A stretch of 64,000 nt of DNA, taken from the NCBI RefSeq assembly GCF_000422925.1, contig NZ_AUGZ01000028.1:1-64000 (forward strand), in the 5' to 3' direction. How positions within the stretch are numbered: position 1 is the first letter of the stretch; each line of letters opens with the position of its first letter. This document shows positions 32,327-41,625 of this stretch, piece by piece. The notes under the pieces are model-generated. The model saw only the letters and a list, made by a program, of their open reading frames with translations. It was not told the origin of the DNA and did no database searches. Made by a program: the position numbers and the translations under genes. The stretch is from Paludibacterium yongneupense DSM 18731 (GTDB taxonomy: Bacteria; Pseudomonadota; Gammaproteobacteria; Burkholderiales; Chromobacteriaceae).

Positions 32327-32397
32327 TTATAAATACCGCCGCCCCGGCGCGAAGCGCGGGGCGGGTCGCCCGCGGGGCGTAAACAAGGATGTTCCTT

Positions 32398-33165
32398 ATG
32401 TACAAACTGACAGTTGAAGACCTGCACAAAAGCTATGGCACGCATGAGGTGCTGAAAGGCGTATCTCTCAAGGCGCGCGCCGGCGATGTGATCAGCATCA
32501 TCGGTTCGTCCGGCTCGGGCAAGAGCACCTTTCTGCGCTGCATCAATTTTCTGGAAAAACCGAACGCTGGCATCATAAGCCTGAACGGCGAAGCGATTCG
32601 CCTGGAAAAGGCCAAGAACGGCGAGCTGCATGCGGCCGATCACAAGCAATTGCAGCGCATGCGCACGCGGCTGGCCATGGTGTTTCAGCACTTCAATCTG
32701 TGGGGGCACATGACGGTACTGGAAAATGTCACCGAGGCGCCGATTCACGTATTGGGAGTGAACAAGGACGAAGCGCGGCACAATGCCGTGCGCTACTTGC
32801 AAAAAGTCGGTCTGGATGAGCGGACCTATAACAAATACCCGTCGCACCTGTCTGGTGGGCAGCAGCAACGTGTCGCCATCGCGCGTGCGCTGGCGGTCGA
32901 ACCCGAAGTCATGCTGTTCGACGAGCCCACGTCGGCACTGGACCCGGAGCTCGTCGGCGAGGTGCTCAAGGTCATGCAAGACCTGGCCGAAGAGGGGCGC
33001 ACCATGGTGGTGGTCACGCATGAAATGAGCTTTGCCCGCAATGTGTCGACCCACACCTTGTTCTTGCACAAGGGCCTGGTCGAAGAAGAAGGGCATCCGG
33101 ATCAAGTGTTCGGCAATACCCAAAGCGAACGTTTGCGTCAGTTCCTGTCCGGCAGCTTAAAGTAA
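32398..33165 (+). CDS. Amino acid ABC transporter ATPase (HisP/ArtP-like)
   Basis: 255 residues from ATG at 32398, with AAGGA at 32385-32389; the ATG nine bases earlier is too close to that RBS. Walker A GSSGSGKSTFLRCINFLEK (residues about 38-56), Q-loop MVFQHFNLW, signature LSGGQQQRVAIARAL and Walker B VMLFDEPTSALDPE are all intact. Energises import of basic amino acids with the QM permeases upstream; completes the transporter. Confidence 0.96.
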   Translation: MYKLTVEDLHKSYGTHEVLKGVSLKARAGDVISIIGSSGSGKSTFLRCINFLEKPNAGIISLNGEAIRLEKAKNGELHAADHKQLQRMRTRLAMVFQHFNLWGHMTVLENVTEAPIHVLGVNKDEARHNAVRYLQKVGLDERTYNKYPSHLSGGQQQRVAIARALAVEPEVMLFDEPTSALDPELVGEVLKVMQDLAEEGRTMVVVTHEMSFARNVSTHTLFLHKGLVEEEGHPDQVFGNTQSERLRQFLSGSLK

Positions 33166-33173
33166 GCCCCCCC

Positions 33174-33202
33174 CGCGCCGCCGCAAGGCGGCGCGTCATT
33201 TA
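33174..33202 (+). terminator. Terminator of the amino acid transporter operon
   Basis: CGCGCCGCC (33174-33182), loop GCAA, GGCGGCGCG (33187-33195), then TCATTTAT. A strong nine-base GC stem nine bases after the stop; the T-run is short. Confidence 0.75.
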
Positions 33203-33348
33203 TCCGCACCAGTTTCCCTTAGATCATACTTTATTCGTATTGGCATATTTTCTCTCGCCCCTCAGACTTGCGGTACGGCTTGGATTGCGCGCGTGCGGGA
33301 TGTCCGTTTGGGTGCAGCGGTCAGAACATGATCAAAATCGGGGAAAAT

Positions 33349-34023
33349 ATGAAAAAAACACTGCTGCTTGCTTCTCTAGTGCTGGCCTCGGCCGTCGCGC
33401 ATGCGGATGTGCTCAATATCTACAGCACCGGCGTTTCTGCCAACGGCAGCAGCGACACCCACTGGACGTTCGCCCAGGGGCTGGGCTCCGGAGTCTTCAG
33501 TGCCGCGCAGATCGTATCCACCGCGGGCTTCCCGTTCAACGGCGCGTGGTCTGCCGATACGGCGACTTCGTCCTGGATCGCCCCGCGTGCGAGTTATGTC
33601 GGCAATCTGTCCGATAGCGCCTACTCGACCTATACCTTCCAGACGACATTCACTATCGGTGCCGGCGACAATGCGGCGACGGCTCTCATCAACGGCGCCT
33701 GGCAGGCTGACAATATCGGCGTCCAGGTCTCCCTTAACGGCCATGCCGTCGCGGTCAGCACCTTGCCGGGCGCATCGGGCGGAGCCGGATACCAAAACTG
33801 GACACCGTTTACCATCAGCAGCGGTTTTCAGCAGGGTGTGAACACTTTGCAGTTTACCGTCCTGAATACCGGGACCGATGCCGGCAACACCGGCAACCCG
33901 ACCGGGCTGCGCGTCGAATTCAGCGGCGCGACGGTTTCGCCCGTTCCCGAACCCGAAAGCTACGCCTTGATGGGTCTGGGTCTGGCCGGGGTATTGCTGG
34001 CCCGCCGTCGCCGCCGGGCATGA
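33349..34023 (+). CDS. PEP-CTERM secreted protein, copy 1
   Basis: 224 residues from ATG at 33349 (MKKTLLLASLVLASAVAHA), a signal peptide cleaved near AHA. The C-terminus is VPEPESYALMGLGLAGVLLA followed by Arg-rich RRRRRA: the PEP-CTERM sorting signal read by exosortase. The middle 170 residues form a beta-rich domain with Trp/Gly-rich segments including WQADNIGVQVSLNGHAVAV. A paralogue follows at 34179. Likely surface or exopolymer-associated; no exosortase gene is in the window. Confidence 0.9.
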   Translation: MKKTLLLASLVLASAVAHADVLNIYSTGVSANGSSDTHWTFAQGLGSGVFSAAQIVSTAGFPFNGAWSADTATSSWIAPRASYVGNLSDSAYSTYTFQTTFTIGAGDNAATALINGAWQADNIGVQVSLNGHAVAVSTLPGASGGAGYQNWTPFTISSGFQQGVNTLQFTVLNTGTDAGNTGNPTGLRVEFSGATVSPVPEPESYALMGLGLAGVLLARRRRRA

Positions 34024-34178
34024 GAGGGCGTTGCGTATTTACGTTTGGAAACGGAAATCATATTGTCGTAATTTTCTGTTAAAATTATACTGTTGACGAT
34101 ACCGGTTCCAATTTTCGAAACGGAGAACCGGATTGTGTTTTTTCGCGGCGATTCGCGGATTCGCTATTGGGGGCGTAA

Positions 34179-34850
34179 ATGAAGAAAACCGTCTTGCTGG
34201 CCTTGTTGAGTGCTGCTGCGGGCGCGGCTCATGCCAACGTCCTCGGCCTTTCGAATACCGGCACCTCTGTAGCCGCCGGCAGCGACCGCAACTGGTCGTT
34301 CGAAGTTGGCAACAGCGGGGTCTTTTCTGCCGCGCAACTCGTTTCCGCCGCCAGTTTTCCGCTGAACGGCTCATGGTCCAGCGACAGCGCGACCTCGTCC
34401 TGGGTTGCGCCACAGGCCAGCTACGGCGGCTTGGTGTCGGATGCCGCCAACACCGCCTACACCTACCAGACGACCTTCACCATAGGCTCGAACGAACTGG
34501 CTTCGACGGCCAGGCTCCTCGGCCAGTGGCAGGCTGATAATTACGGCGTGCAAATCACGCTCAACGGGCACGTGATCAGCCAGACGTCAATGCCCGGCAC
34601 CGGCAGTGGCGTGGGCTTTCAGGGCTGGACCCCGTTCGCCATCGCCAGCGGCTTCCAGCAGGGTGTGAATACGCTCGATTTCACGATTCAGAACACGTCG
34701 ACCGGTGCGGCCAACATTGGCAATCCGAGCGGTATACGCGTCGAATTTTCCACGGCGTCGATTTCTGCCGTACCGGAACCCGAGACCTATGCTTTGCTGG
34801 GCCTGGGACTGGCTGGCGTGTTGATCGTGCGCCGCCGCCGTCACCGCTAG
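34179..34850 (+). CDS. PEP-CTERM secreted protein, copy 2
   Basis: 223 residues, MKKTVLLALLSAAAGAAHAN, same layout as the upstream gene: signal peptide, about 170-residue beta-rich domain (QWQADNYGVQITLNGHVISQ), then VPEPETYALLGLGLAGVLIV and an Arg/His tail. The two proteins align over nearly their whole length, most strongly at the middle Trp/Gly motif and the anchor, so they arose by tandem duplication and have since diverged. The 155-base gap contains an AT-rich promoter-like stretch, so each may have its own promoter. Confidence 0.9.
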   Translation: MKKTVLLALLSAAAGAAHANVLGLSNTGTSVAAGSDRNWSFEVGNSGVFSAAQLVSAASFPLNGSWSSDSATSSWVAPQASYGGLVSDAANTAYTYQTTFTIGSNELASTARLLGQWQADNYGVQITLNGHVISQTSMPGTGSGVGFQGWTPFAIASGFQQGVNTLDFTIQNTSTGAANIGNPSGIRVEFSTASISAVPEPETYALLGLGLAGVLIVRRRRHR

Positions 34851-34878
34851 ACCCGGGACCCTTCGCCGCGCGCGGCGA

Positions 34879-34928
34879 AAACCGGACCCGTCGCCCCGTT
34901 CCGGGGGTGCGACGGGTCCGGTTTTTTA
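34879..34928 (+). terminator. Strong terminator after the PEP-CTERM genes
   Basis: Arms 34879-34894 and 34909-34924 pair perfectly over 16 bases, with a 14-base loop, and a T-rich tail TTTTTTATTT. A classical Rho-independent terminator. The A-run at the 5' arm could also serve the opposite strand. Confidence 0.9.
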
Positions 34929-35174
34929 TTTCACCCCCGCCATCAGCACGCCGCGCAAGGCGCCCGCTCCCCGCCCGTGTCGCCGCGCGCAGACGCGAAC
35001 GTGTCACGGCACGGGCAGGGACGGCCCCCTTTTTTCGCGCCGGACGGCGTTCCCCGCCTGGGCCGCCGTACGCCCTGGCGGCATCCCCATCGCCTCACGA
35101 CGGCCTTGCCCCGCAGACAAGGGCCGTGCGGCCGTGGTTTTTCATGGCCCGGCCATGCGGGAAAGCTGACGGCG

Positions 35175-35183
35175 TGGTAGAAT
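35175..35183 (+). promoter_or_regulatory. Extended -10 promoter element before gyrA
   Basis: TGGTAGAAT combines the TGn extension with TAGAAT, one base from TATAAT, 40 bases before the gyrA ATG. No good -35 is present, which extended -10 promoters tolerate. Predicted only. Confidence 0.4.
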
Positions 35184-35223
35184 TACCCTCTATTTGCCAA
35201 TACAAGAAGATAAGCTTTTACCC

Positions 35224-37836
35224 ATGACAGATCAGCTTTTCGCCAAGGAAACGATTCCGATCAGCCTGGAAGAGGAAATGCGCCGCTCTTACCTCGATTA
35301 CGCCATGAGCGTGATCGTCGGGCGCGCCCTTCCCGACGTACGGGACGGTCTGAAGCCGGTACATCGACGCGTGCTGTTCGCCATGCACGAACTCTCCAAC
35401 GACTGGAACCGAGCCTACAAGAAATCGGCCCGTATCGTCGGCGATGTCATCGGTAAATACCACCCCCACGGCGACTCGGCGGTTTACGACACCATCGTGC
35501 GCATGGCGCAGGATTTCTCTCTGCGCTACCCGCTGGTCGACGGACAGGGCAACTTCGGTTCGGTCGACGGCGACCGCGCCGCGGCGATGCGGTACACCGA
35601 AATCAGGATGGCGCGAATCGCGCACGAGTTGCTGGCCGACATCGACAAGGAAACCGTCGACTTCGGACCCAACTACGACGGTTCGGAAAACGAGCCGCTG
35701 ATCATGCCGGCCAAGATCCCGAACCTGCTGGTCAACGGCAGCTCGGGCATCGCCGTCGGTATGGCGACCAATATTCCGCCGCACAACCTGCCCGAGGTGA
35801 TCGACGCCTGCCTCGCCGTACTGGCGAACGCTGAGATGACGATCGACGAACTGATCGACATCATCCCGGCGCCCGACTTCCCGACCGCCGCCATCATCTA
35901 TGGCACGGCCGGCATCCGCGAAGCCTATCGCACGGGCCGCGGGCGAGTGATCATCCGCGCCCGCACCCATTTCGAGGACATCGGACGCGGTGACCGACAG
36001 GCCATCATCGTCGACGAACTCCCTTACCAGGTCAACAAGGCGCGTCTGCTGGAACGGATCAGCGAACTCGTCCGCGACAAGCAGATCGAAGGAATTTCCG
36101 ATCTGCGCGACGAGTCGGACAAGTCCGGCATGCGCATGGTGATCGAGCTCAAGCGCGGCGAAATGCCCGAAGTCGTGCTCAATCACCTGTACAAACTGAC
36201 CCAGCTGCAGGACAGCTTCGGCATCAACATGGTGGCGCTGGTCGACGGCCAGCCGCGACTGCTCAACCTGAAGCAGGTGATCGAAGAGTTCCTGCGGCAC
36301 CGCCGCGAAGTGGTCACCCGGCGGACCCTGTTCGAACTGCGCAAGGCGCGCGAACGCGGCCATGTGCTCGAAGGCCTTGCCGTTGCCCTGTCCAGCGTCG
36401 ACGAAATCATTGCCCTGATCAAGGCGTCGGAAAATCCGGCACTCGCAAAGAGCGCGCTGATGCAGCGCGGCTGGCACTCGCAATTGGTCGAGGACATGCT
36501 GTCGCGCGTCGACCAGACCCGCGCCCGTCCGGACGGGCTGGGCGCCGAGTTCGGCCTGCAGGCCGATGGCTACCATCTGTCCGACGTGCAGGCCCAGGCG
36601 ATTCTCGACCTGCGCCTGCAGCGCCTGACCGGACTCGAGCAGGACAAGATCGTCACCGAATACCACGAGATCATGGAAGTCATCCTGGACCTGATCGACA
36701 TCCTCGAACGTCCGGAACGCATCAACCAGATCATCGCCGACGAAATGACGGCGATCAAGGTACAGTTCGGCGATCCGCGCCGTTCCGAGATCGAGCCGTT
36801 CGGCGGCGACATCAACATCGAAGACCTGATCACGCCGCAAGAGATGGTGGTCACCTTGTCTCACACCGGCTACCTCAAGGCGCAGCCGGTCGACGACTAT
36901 CGCGCGCAGCGCCGCGGCGGACGCGGCAAGCAGGCGGCGGCCACCAAGGATGACGATTTCATCGAGACCCTGTTCGCAGCCAATACCCACGACTATGTGC
37001 TGTGCTTCACCTCGCGCGGACGCTGCTACTGGATCAAGGTCTACGACATGCCGCAGGGTGGGCGCGCGAGCCGCGGCAAGCCCGTGGTCAATGTGCTGCC
37101 GCTGGCCGATGGCGAAAAAATCAATGCCATGCTCCCGGTCAAGGAGTTCGGCCAGGATCAGTATGTCTTCATGTGCACCGCAGGCGGCACGGTCAAGAAA
37201 ACCTCGCTGGCCGATTTCTCGCGACCGCGTTCGGCCGGCATCATCGCGCTGGATCTGGACGACGGCGACAACCTGATCGGCGTCGCACTGACCGGGGGCG
37301 AGCATGAAGTCATGCTGTTCTCGAGCAATGGCAAGGCCGTCCGCTTCAGCGAAAGCGATGTGCGTGCGATGGGCCGCAATGCCCGCGGCGTACGCGGCAT
37401 GGACCTGCCCGATAACTGCACCGTGATTTCGCTGCTGGTTTCCGATAGCGAACTCAGCCAGGTGCTGACCGCCACCGAGAACGGTTATGGCAAGCGCACC
37501 CCGATCTGCGACTATCGCAAGAGTCGGCGTGGCACGCAGGGCGTCATCGCGATCGACACCTCCGAGCGTAACGGTGCGCTGGTTGCCGCCACGCTGGTGA
37601 CCGAAGCCGACGAGGTGATGCTGATCACCACGGGCGGCGTGCTGATTCGCACCCGTGTCGCGGAAATCCGCGAAACCGGCCGCGCCGCGCAAGGCGTGCG
37701 CCTGATCAACCTCGACGAGGGCGAAAAGTTGATCGGCCTTGAAAAAGTCGCCGAAAGCGAAGCCGAGGACGAGGATGGCAGCATCGATGCAGAGGAGGGC
37801 GGCGCGGTCGACGGCGACGAGCCGGCAGTCGAATGA
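35224..37836 (+). CDS. gyrA: DNA gyrase subunit A
   Basis: 870 residues from ATG at 35224; E. coli GyrA has 875. [20 protein letters not shown] opens the breakage-reunion domain; active-site Tyr lies in [10 protein letters not shown]; the quinolone region reads [20 protein letters not shown] with the sensitive-type Ser (equivalent to 83) and Asp (87). The C-terminal beta-pinwheel carries a GyrA box QRRGGRGKQ, and the acidic tail ends DGDEPAVE. Introduces negative supercoils with GyrB. Stop overlaps a thioesterase start (ATGA). Confidence 0.99.
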   Translation: MTDQLFAKETIPISLEEEMRRSYLDYAMSVIVGRALPDVRDGLKPVHRRVLFAMHELSNDWNRAYKKSARIVGDVIGKYHPHGDSAVYDTIVRMAQDFSLRYPLVDGQGNFGSVDGDRAAAMRYTEIRMARIAHELLADIDKETVDFGPNYDGSENEPLIMPAKIPNLLVNGSSGIAVGMATNIPPHNLPEVIDACLAVLANAEMTIDELIDIIPAPDFPTAAIIYGTAGIREAYRTGRGRVIIRARTHFEDIGRGDRQAIIVDELPYQVNKARLLERISELVRDKQIEGISDLRDESDKSGMRMVIELKRGEMPEVVLNHLYKLTQLQDSFGINMVALVDGQPRLLNLKQVIEEFLRHRREVVTRRTLFELRKARERGHVLEGLAVALSSVDEIIALIKASENPALAKSALMQRGWHSQLVEDMLSRVDQTRARPDGLGAEFGLQADGYHLSDVQAQAILDLRLQRLTGLEQDKIVTEYHEIMEVILDLIDILERPERINQIIADEMTAIKVQFGDPRRSEIEPFGGDINIEDLITPQEMVVTLSHTGYLKAQPVDDYRAQRRGGRGKQAAATKDDDFIETLFAANTHDYVLCFTSRGRCYWIKVYDMPQGGRASRGKPVVNVLPLADGEKINAMLPVKEFGQDQYVFMCTAGGTVKKTSLADFSRPRSAGIIALDLDDGDNLIGVALTGGEHEVMLFSSNGKAVRFSESDVRAMGRNARGVRGMDLPDNCTVISLLVSDSELSQVLTATENGYGKRTPICDYRKSRRGTQGVIAIDTSERNGALVAATLVTEADEVMLITTGGVLIRTRVAEIRETGRAAQGVRLINLDEGEKLIGLEKVAESEAEDEDGSIDAEEGGAVDGDEPAVE

Positions 37837-38303
37837 GCGGGGGGGCGAATCCCGGATTGCTTGAATCGCTGAGCCGGCTGTTCGTGAGTTTGCCGCATTC
37901 GCTCGCGCTCGGTCTGAGCTACCTGGGGTGCGACGCCGAGAGGCGAGTCACCCTTAGGGTGGATTGGCGCGAAGACCTGGTCGGCAACCCGGTCACGGGG
38001 GTCATCCACGGCGGGGTGATCACCTCGCTGGTGGATACGTCGAGCGCCACCGCCGTTGCGGCGCAGCTCGACAGAGCGGAGGCGATAGCCACGCTGGACC
38101 TGCGCATCGATTACCTCAAGGCGGCCCAGCCCGGACGCGCGATTTTTTGTCGGGCCGAGTGCTACCGCCTGGCGCACCAGGTGGCTTTTACGCGTGCGGT
38201 CTGTTTTCACGACACGCCGGACGATCCGATCGCCCACGGCGTTGCGACATTCATGCGCGAGTCGAGCCCGATGCCGATGAGTGGCGAGGAGGCGGTTCGA
38301 TGA
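37833..38303 (+). CDS. PaaI-type hotdog thioesterase, copy 1
   Basis: 156 residues; ATG overlaps the gyrA stop. The hotdog signature [20 protein letters not shown] (residues about 57-76) and [20 protein letters not shown] match the 4HBT/PaaI acyl-CoA thioesterase family. HGG is the usual helix-start motif. Enzymes of this type hydrolyse acyl- or aryl-CoA thioesters as a dimer. A second thioesterase gene overlaps its stop, so the two may form a heteromer. Substrate unknown. Confidence 0.9.
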   Translation: MSGGANPGLLESLSRLFVSLPHSLALGLSYLGCDAERRVTLRVDWREDLVGNPVTGVIHGGVITSLVDTSSATAVAAQLDRAEAIATLDLRIDYLKAAQPGRAIFCRAECYRLAHQVAFTRAVCFHDTPDDPIAHGVATFMRESSPMPMSGEEAVR

Positions 38304-38746
38304 GCGAATTCATGCAGGCTTTTTCGGCTCTGCGCGATGCCCGTCGCTACAGCGACATCATCAATCTGTTGCCGTATGCCCGCTTCATGGGGGCCACCCT
38401 GGGTGAAGATGCGGAAGGCAGTCTGTTGTTTACCCTGCCTTATCATCCCCGCCATGTCGGCAACACCGCCTTGCCCGCACTGCATGGCGGCCTGATCGGA
38501 GGGTTTCTCGAAAATGCAGCGCTGATTCACCTGATGTGGAATCGCGACTCGCTGGAAACCCCCAAGATTGTCGACTTTTCGCTCGACTATCTGCGTCCGG
38601 GCAGGCCGCAGACCTTGTTTGCACGGTGCACCATCACCCGCCAGGGCAAGCGTGTGGCGCATGTACTGATCGAGGCATGGCAAGACAGCCCCGAGAATCC
38701 CGTGGCGGTGGCGCGGGCACATTTTCTGCTGGCCACCAACCAGTAA
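38300..38746 (+). CDS. PaaI-type hotdog thioesterase, copy 2
   Basis: 148 residues from ATG at 38300, overlapping the first thioesterase stop. Contains LPALHGGLIGGFLENAALIH (the HGG helix) and IVDFSLDYLRPGRPQTLFAR. Related to copy 1 but distinct, so the pair may be subunits of one enzyme or have separate substrates. Ends 21 bases before serC, placing both in the gyrA-serC interval. Overlapping starts imply coupled translation with gyrase A. Confidence 0.88.
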   Translation: MSEFMQAFSALRDARRYSDIINLLPYARFMGATLGEDAEGSLLFTLPYHPRHVGNTALPALHGGLIGGFLENAALIHLMWNRDSLETPKIVDFSLDYLRPGRPQTLFARCTITRQGKRVAHVLIEAWQDSPENPVAVARAHFLLATNQ

Positions 38747-38767
38747 CGCTGATTTCAGAGGATGGAC

Positions 38768-39850
38768 ATGACAAAGGTGTACAACTTCTCCGCCGGACCG
38801 GCTGTATTGCCGCACGAAGTGCTGGCCGAAGCGCAAAGCGAGCTGCTCGACTGGCACGGTTCGGGCATGAGCGTCATGGAAATGAGCCATCGCGGCAAAG
38901 AATTCATGAGCATCATCCACGAGGCCGAGCAAGATCTGCGGTCGTTGATGAACATTCCGTCCAATTACAAGGTTCTCTTCCTGCAAGGCGGTGCCTCGCA
39001 GCAGTTCTGCATGGTGCCGCTCAACCTGGCGGGTCCTGCGGCATCGATCGATGTGGTCAATACCGGGCACTGGTCCAAGCTGACGATGAAAGAGGCCCGG
39101 CGCTATACCCACGTCAATATGGTCGCCTCGAGCGAGGACCGCAATTTTTCCTATGTTCCCGATCCGTCGACCTGGCACCGCGATCCGCAGGCCGCCTATC
39201 TGCACTACACCTCCAACGAGACCATCGGCGGTTTGCAGTTCCCCGACGTCCCCGACAGTGAGGTGCCGCTGGTCTGTGACATGTCGTCCGATTTTCTGTC
39301 GCGCGAAGTCGATGTCAGCAAGTTCGGGCTGATTTATGCCGGGGCCCAGAAAAATATCGGTCCGTCCGGCCTGACGCTCGTGGTGGTGCGCGAAGACCTG
39401 CTCGGCCATGCACGGCCGGAGACGCCGACCATGCTCAACTACCAGGTGCATGCCGATGCCGATTCGATGTACAACACGCCGTCGACCTTCCCGATTTATA
39501 TTGCGGGACTCGTGTTCAAATGGTTGAAGGAACGCGGCGGCATCAAGGGGGTTGCGGCGCGCAACACCGAAAAAGCCGGCTTGCTGTACCATGCCATCGA
39601 TTCCAGCGAAGGGTTTTACTACAGTCATGTAGAGAAGCCGTTCCGCTCGCAGATGAACGTCGTGTTCCGCCTGCGCGACGATGCGCTGGAAGACAGCTTC
39701 CTCAGCGAGGCACGCAAGAACGGCCTGATCCAGTTGAAGGGACATCGTTCGTTTGGCGGACTACGCGCTTCGATTTACAATGCCATGCCGATCGAAGGCG
39801 TGAAGGCGCTGGTGCATTTCATGCAGGACTTTGCCCGTCAGCACCATTGA
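38768..39850 (+). CDS. serC: Phosphoserine aminotransferase
   Basis: 360 residues from ATG at 38768, six bases after AGAGGA; ATG at 38762 is less well spaced. The PLP lysine is in LIYAGAQKNIGPSGLTLVVV (residues about 190-209). VYNFSAGPAVLPHEVL and the end GLRASIYNAMPIEGVKALV are family-wide. Converts 3-phosphohydroxypyruvate to phosphoserine in serine synthesis and acts in pyridoxine synthesis in many bacteria. The gyrA-serC-pheA order is common in proteobacteria. Confidence 0.98.
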   Translation: MTKVYNFSAGPAVLPHEVLAEAQSELLDWHGSGMSVMEMSHRGKEFMSIIHEAEQDLRSLMNIPSNYKVLFLQGGASQQFCMVPLNLAGPAASIDVVNTGHWSKLTMKEARRYTHVNMVASSEDRNFSYVPDPSTWHRDPQAAYLHYTSNETIGGLQFPDVPDSEVPLVCDMSSDFLSREVDVSKFGLIYAGAQKNIGPSGLTLVVVREDLLGHARPETPTMLNYQVHADADSMYNTPSTFPIYIAGLVFKWLKERGGIKGVAARNTEKAGLLYHAIDSSEGFYYSHVEKPFRSQMNVVFRLRDDALEDSFLSEARKNGLIQLKGHRSFGGLRASIYNAMPIEGVKALVHFMQDFARQHH

Positions 39851-39874
39851 AGCGTGCCGAGGCTTGTGCACCCA

Positions 39875-39898
39875 CCCCGCCGACGAGCGGGGTTTTTT
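39875..39898 (+). terminator. Terminator after serC
   Basis: CCCCGC (39875-39880), loop CGACGA, GCGGGG (39887-39892), TTTTTT. A clean Rho-independent terminator; genes after it need their own promoter. Confidence 0.88.
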
Positions 39899-39985
39899 AT
39901 TGCTTTTGCTCGAACGGCAAGTCACTTATCATAACGAGTGTGCCGCAGCATTCTCGAGCCGGAGATTAGCACCAGGGGAGGCATC

Positions 39986-40549
39986 ATGCTGAGTCCTAGC
40001 ACCTTGCAACATCTGCACGCTATCTGGGAACAGGGCGCGGCCGCGAACGCAGGAGCGATAGCCCCTGCCAGTGGCCGGTTTCTATATCAATTGATTCGCG
40101 CCAGCTCCGCTCGCCGCATACTCGAAATCGGCACCGGTATCGGGTTGTCCTGCCTGTGGCTGTCACTGGCCACGCAGGCGAGTCAGGGACATGTCACCAG
40201 CCTCGACCTGGACGCCGCGTGTCAGAAGCAGGCGCTGTCCCATCTGGAATCGCTGGGGGTGGAAGGCGTTGCGAGCCTGCTGACCGTCGACGCCGGAACC
40301 TGGCTCGCACGGCTGGAAACCAGCCCGGTCGACTTCCTGTTTCTCGATGCCGACCTGGCGTCCTACCCGCAGTGGTGGCCCCATATCCAGCGCGTTCTGC
40401 GGCCGGGCGGACTCGTCGTGATGGACAAGGCGCTGAGCCGGGCGCGAGAGTGCCAGGAATTTATCGCCCAGGTGCTTGCCACCCCAGGCTATCTCGCGGA
40501 AACTTACCCGATTGAAGAAGGTCTGTTTGTCATTGTGAAAGACGAGTAA
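39986..40549 (+). CDS. O-methyltransferase-family (COMT-like) protein
   Basis: 187 residues from ATG at 39986 with RBS ggggag. The AdoMet site is RRILEIGTGIGLSCLWLSLA (residues about 44-63). FLFLDADLASYPQWWPHIQR and LRPGGLVVMDKALSRAREC are the metal-binding segments of class I catechol-type O-methyltransferases; the usual DN is DK here, so metal binding may be altered. Lies between serC and pheA, with a gap of two bases before pheA. Substrate unknown. Confidence 0.82.
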   Translation: MLSPSTLQHLHAIWEQGAAANAGAIAPASGRFLYQLIRASSARRILEIGTGIGLSCLWLSLATQASQGHVTSLDLDAACQKQALSHLESLGVEGVASLLTVDAGTWLARLETSPVDFLFLDADLASYPQWWPHIQRVLRPGGLVVMDKALSRARECQEFIAQVLATPGYLAETYPIEEGLFVIVKDE

Positions 40550-40551
40550 AC

Positions 40552-41625
40552 GTGTCGGAACAACTACTGAAACAACATCGCGACGCCATTGATGCGTTGG
40601 ACGCCCAGGTCCTGGACCTTCTGAACCAGCGCGCCCTGCATGCCCGCCATATCGGCGAGATCAAGGGCGGGGGTGTGGTTTATCGTCCCGAGCGCGAAGC
40701 ACAGGTGCTGCGCCGGATCAAATCCATCAACCCGGGGCCGCTCCCGGACGAGGCCGTCGCCCGGCTGTTCCGTGAAATCATGTCCGAGTGCCTGGCGCTC
40801 GAACGACCGCTGTCGATCGCCTATCTCGGCCCCGAGGGTACGTTTACCCAACTGGCCGCCATCAAGCATTTCGGCCACGCGGCCCACACCGTTGCCTGCG
40901 CCACGATAGACGAGGCATTCCGCCTGGTCGAGGCGCGCACGCTTGACTATGTCGTGGCGCCGGTCGAGAACTCCACCGAAGGCGGGGTAGGACGCACCCT
41001 GGACCTGACGGTGTCCAGCCCCTTGTCGATATGCGGCGAGGTCGTGCTGCGCATCCATCACCATCTGTTGCGCAAAGGCGCAGGCTCCGACGGCATTCGC
41101 CGCGTCTATGCCCATGCCCAGGCGCTTGCGCAGTGCCACGAATGGCTGAACAAGAACCTGCCGGAGACGGTCGAACGGGTGTCGGTCGCCAGCAATGCCG
41201 AGGCGGCGCGACTGGCGAGTCTAGACGAGGGGGCCGCCGCCCTGGCGGGCCAGGCGGCGGCCGAACGCTACGGCTTGCTGAAGATCGCATCGAATATCGA
41301 GGACGAGCCGCATAACACGACCCGGTTCTGGGTGCTCGGTCGCCAGGAAACCAGCCCGAGCGGCGAGGATAAAACCTCGCTCGTGGTTTCGGCGCCGAAC
41401 AAACCAGGCGCGGTTTATACCTTGCTGGCCCCCATCGCCGAAAATGGGGTTTCCATGACCCGCCTCGAGTCGCGTCCATCGCGCGGCGGCCTGTGGGAAT
41501 ACGTCTATTTCATCGATATGGAAGGGCACAAGGACGATGCCGGCGTGGCACGCGTCCTTGACGCTCTGGCCGAACGTGCACCCTACCTCAAGGTACTCGG
41601 GTCCTACCCGGTCGCCGTTCTGTGA
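40552..41625 (+). CDS. pheA: Bifunctional chorismate mutase / prephenate dehydratase (P-protein)
   Basis: 357 residues, GTG start at 40552. Chorismate mutase (residues 1-85: DALDAQVLDLLNQRALHARH), prephenate dehydratase (about 92-270: IAYLGPEGTFTQLAA, then the NTTRFWVLG motif) and a C-terminal ACT domain (ESRPSRGGLWEYVYFID) that senses phenylalanine. Makes phenylpyruvate from chorismate. The stop overlaps the next gene in GTGA. Full length. Confidence 0.97.
   Translation: MSEQLLKQHRDAIDALDAQVLDLLNQRALHARHIGEIKGGGVVYRPEREAQVLRRIKSINPGPLPDEAVARLFREIMSECLALERPLSIAYLGPEGTFTQLAAIKHFGHAAHTVACATIDEAFRLVEARTLDYVVAPVENSTEGGVGRTLDLTVSSPLSICGEVVLRIHHHLLRKGAGSDGIRRVYAHAQALAQCHEWLNKNLPETVERVSVASNAEAARLASLDEGAAALAGQAAAERYGLLKIASNIEDEPHNTTRFWVLGRQETSPSGEDKTSLVVSAPNKPGAVYTLLAPIAENGVSMTRLESRPSRGGLWEYVYFIDMEGHKDDAGVARVLDALAERAPYLKVLGSYPVAVL

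Larger units (their letters stand above)
34851..35223. other. 373-base gap before gyrA with terminator and promoter
   Basis: Holds an 18-base perfect palindrome TTCGCCGCGCGCGGCGAA (34862-34879), the strong terminator of the PEP-CTERM pair (34879-34928) and, further on, an extended -10 promoter-like site before gyrA. The centre (34930-35160) is very GC-rich with no convincing gene. Confidence 0.5.

Noticed and set aside
35218-37692. An 824-codon minus-strand open frame opposite gyrA
   Set aside because: Antisense of gyrA, whose family assignment is certain; the predicted protein is rich in His/Asp/Gln with no domain.
38207-39745. A 512-codon minus-strand open frame opposite the thioesterase and serC genes
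   Set aside because: Antisense of recognised genes; no domain, no RBS.
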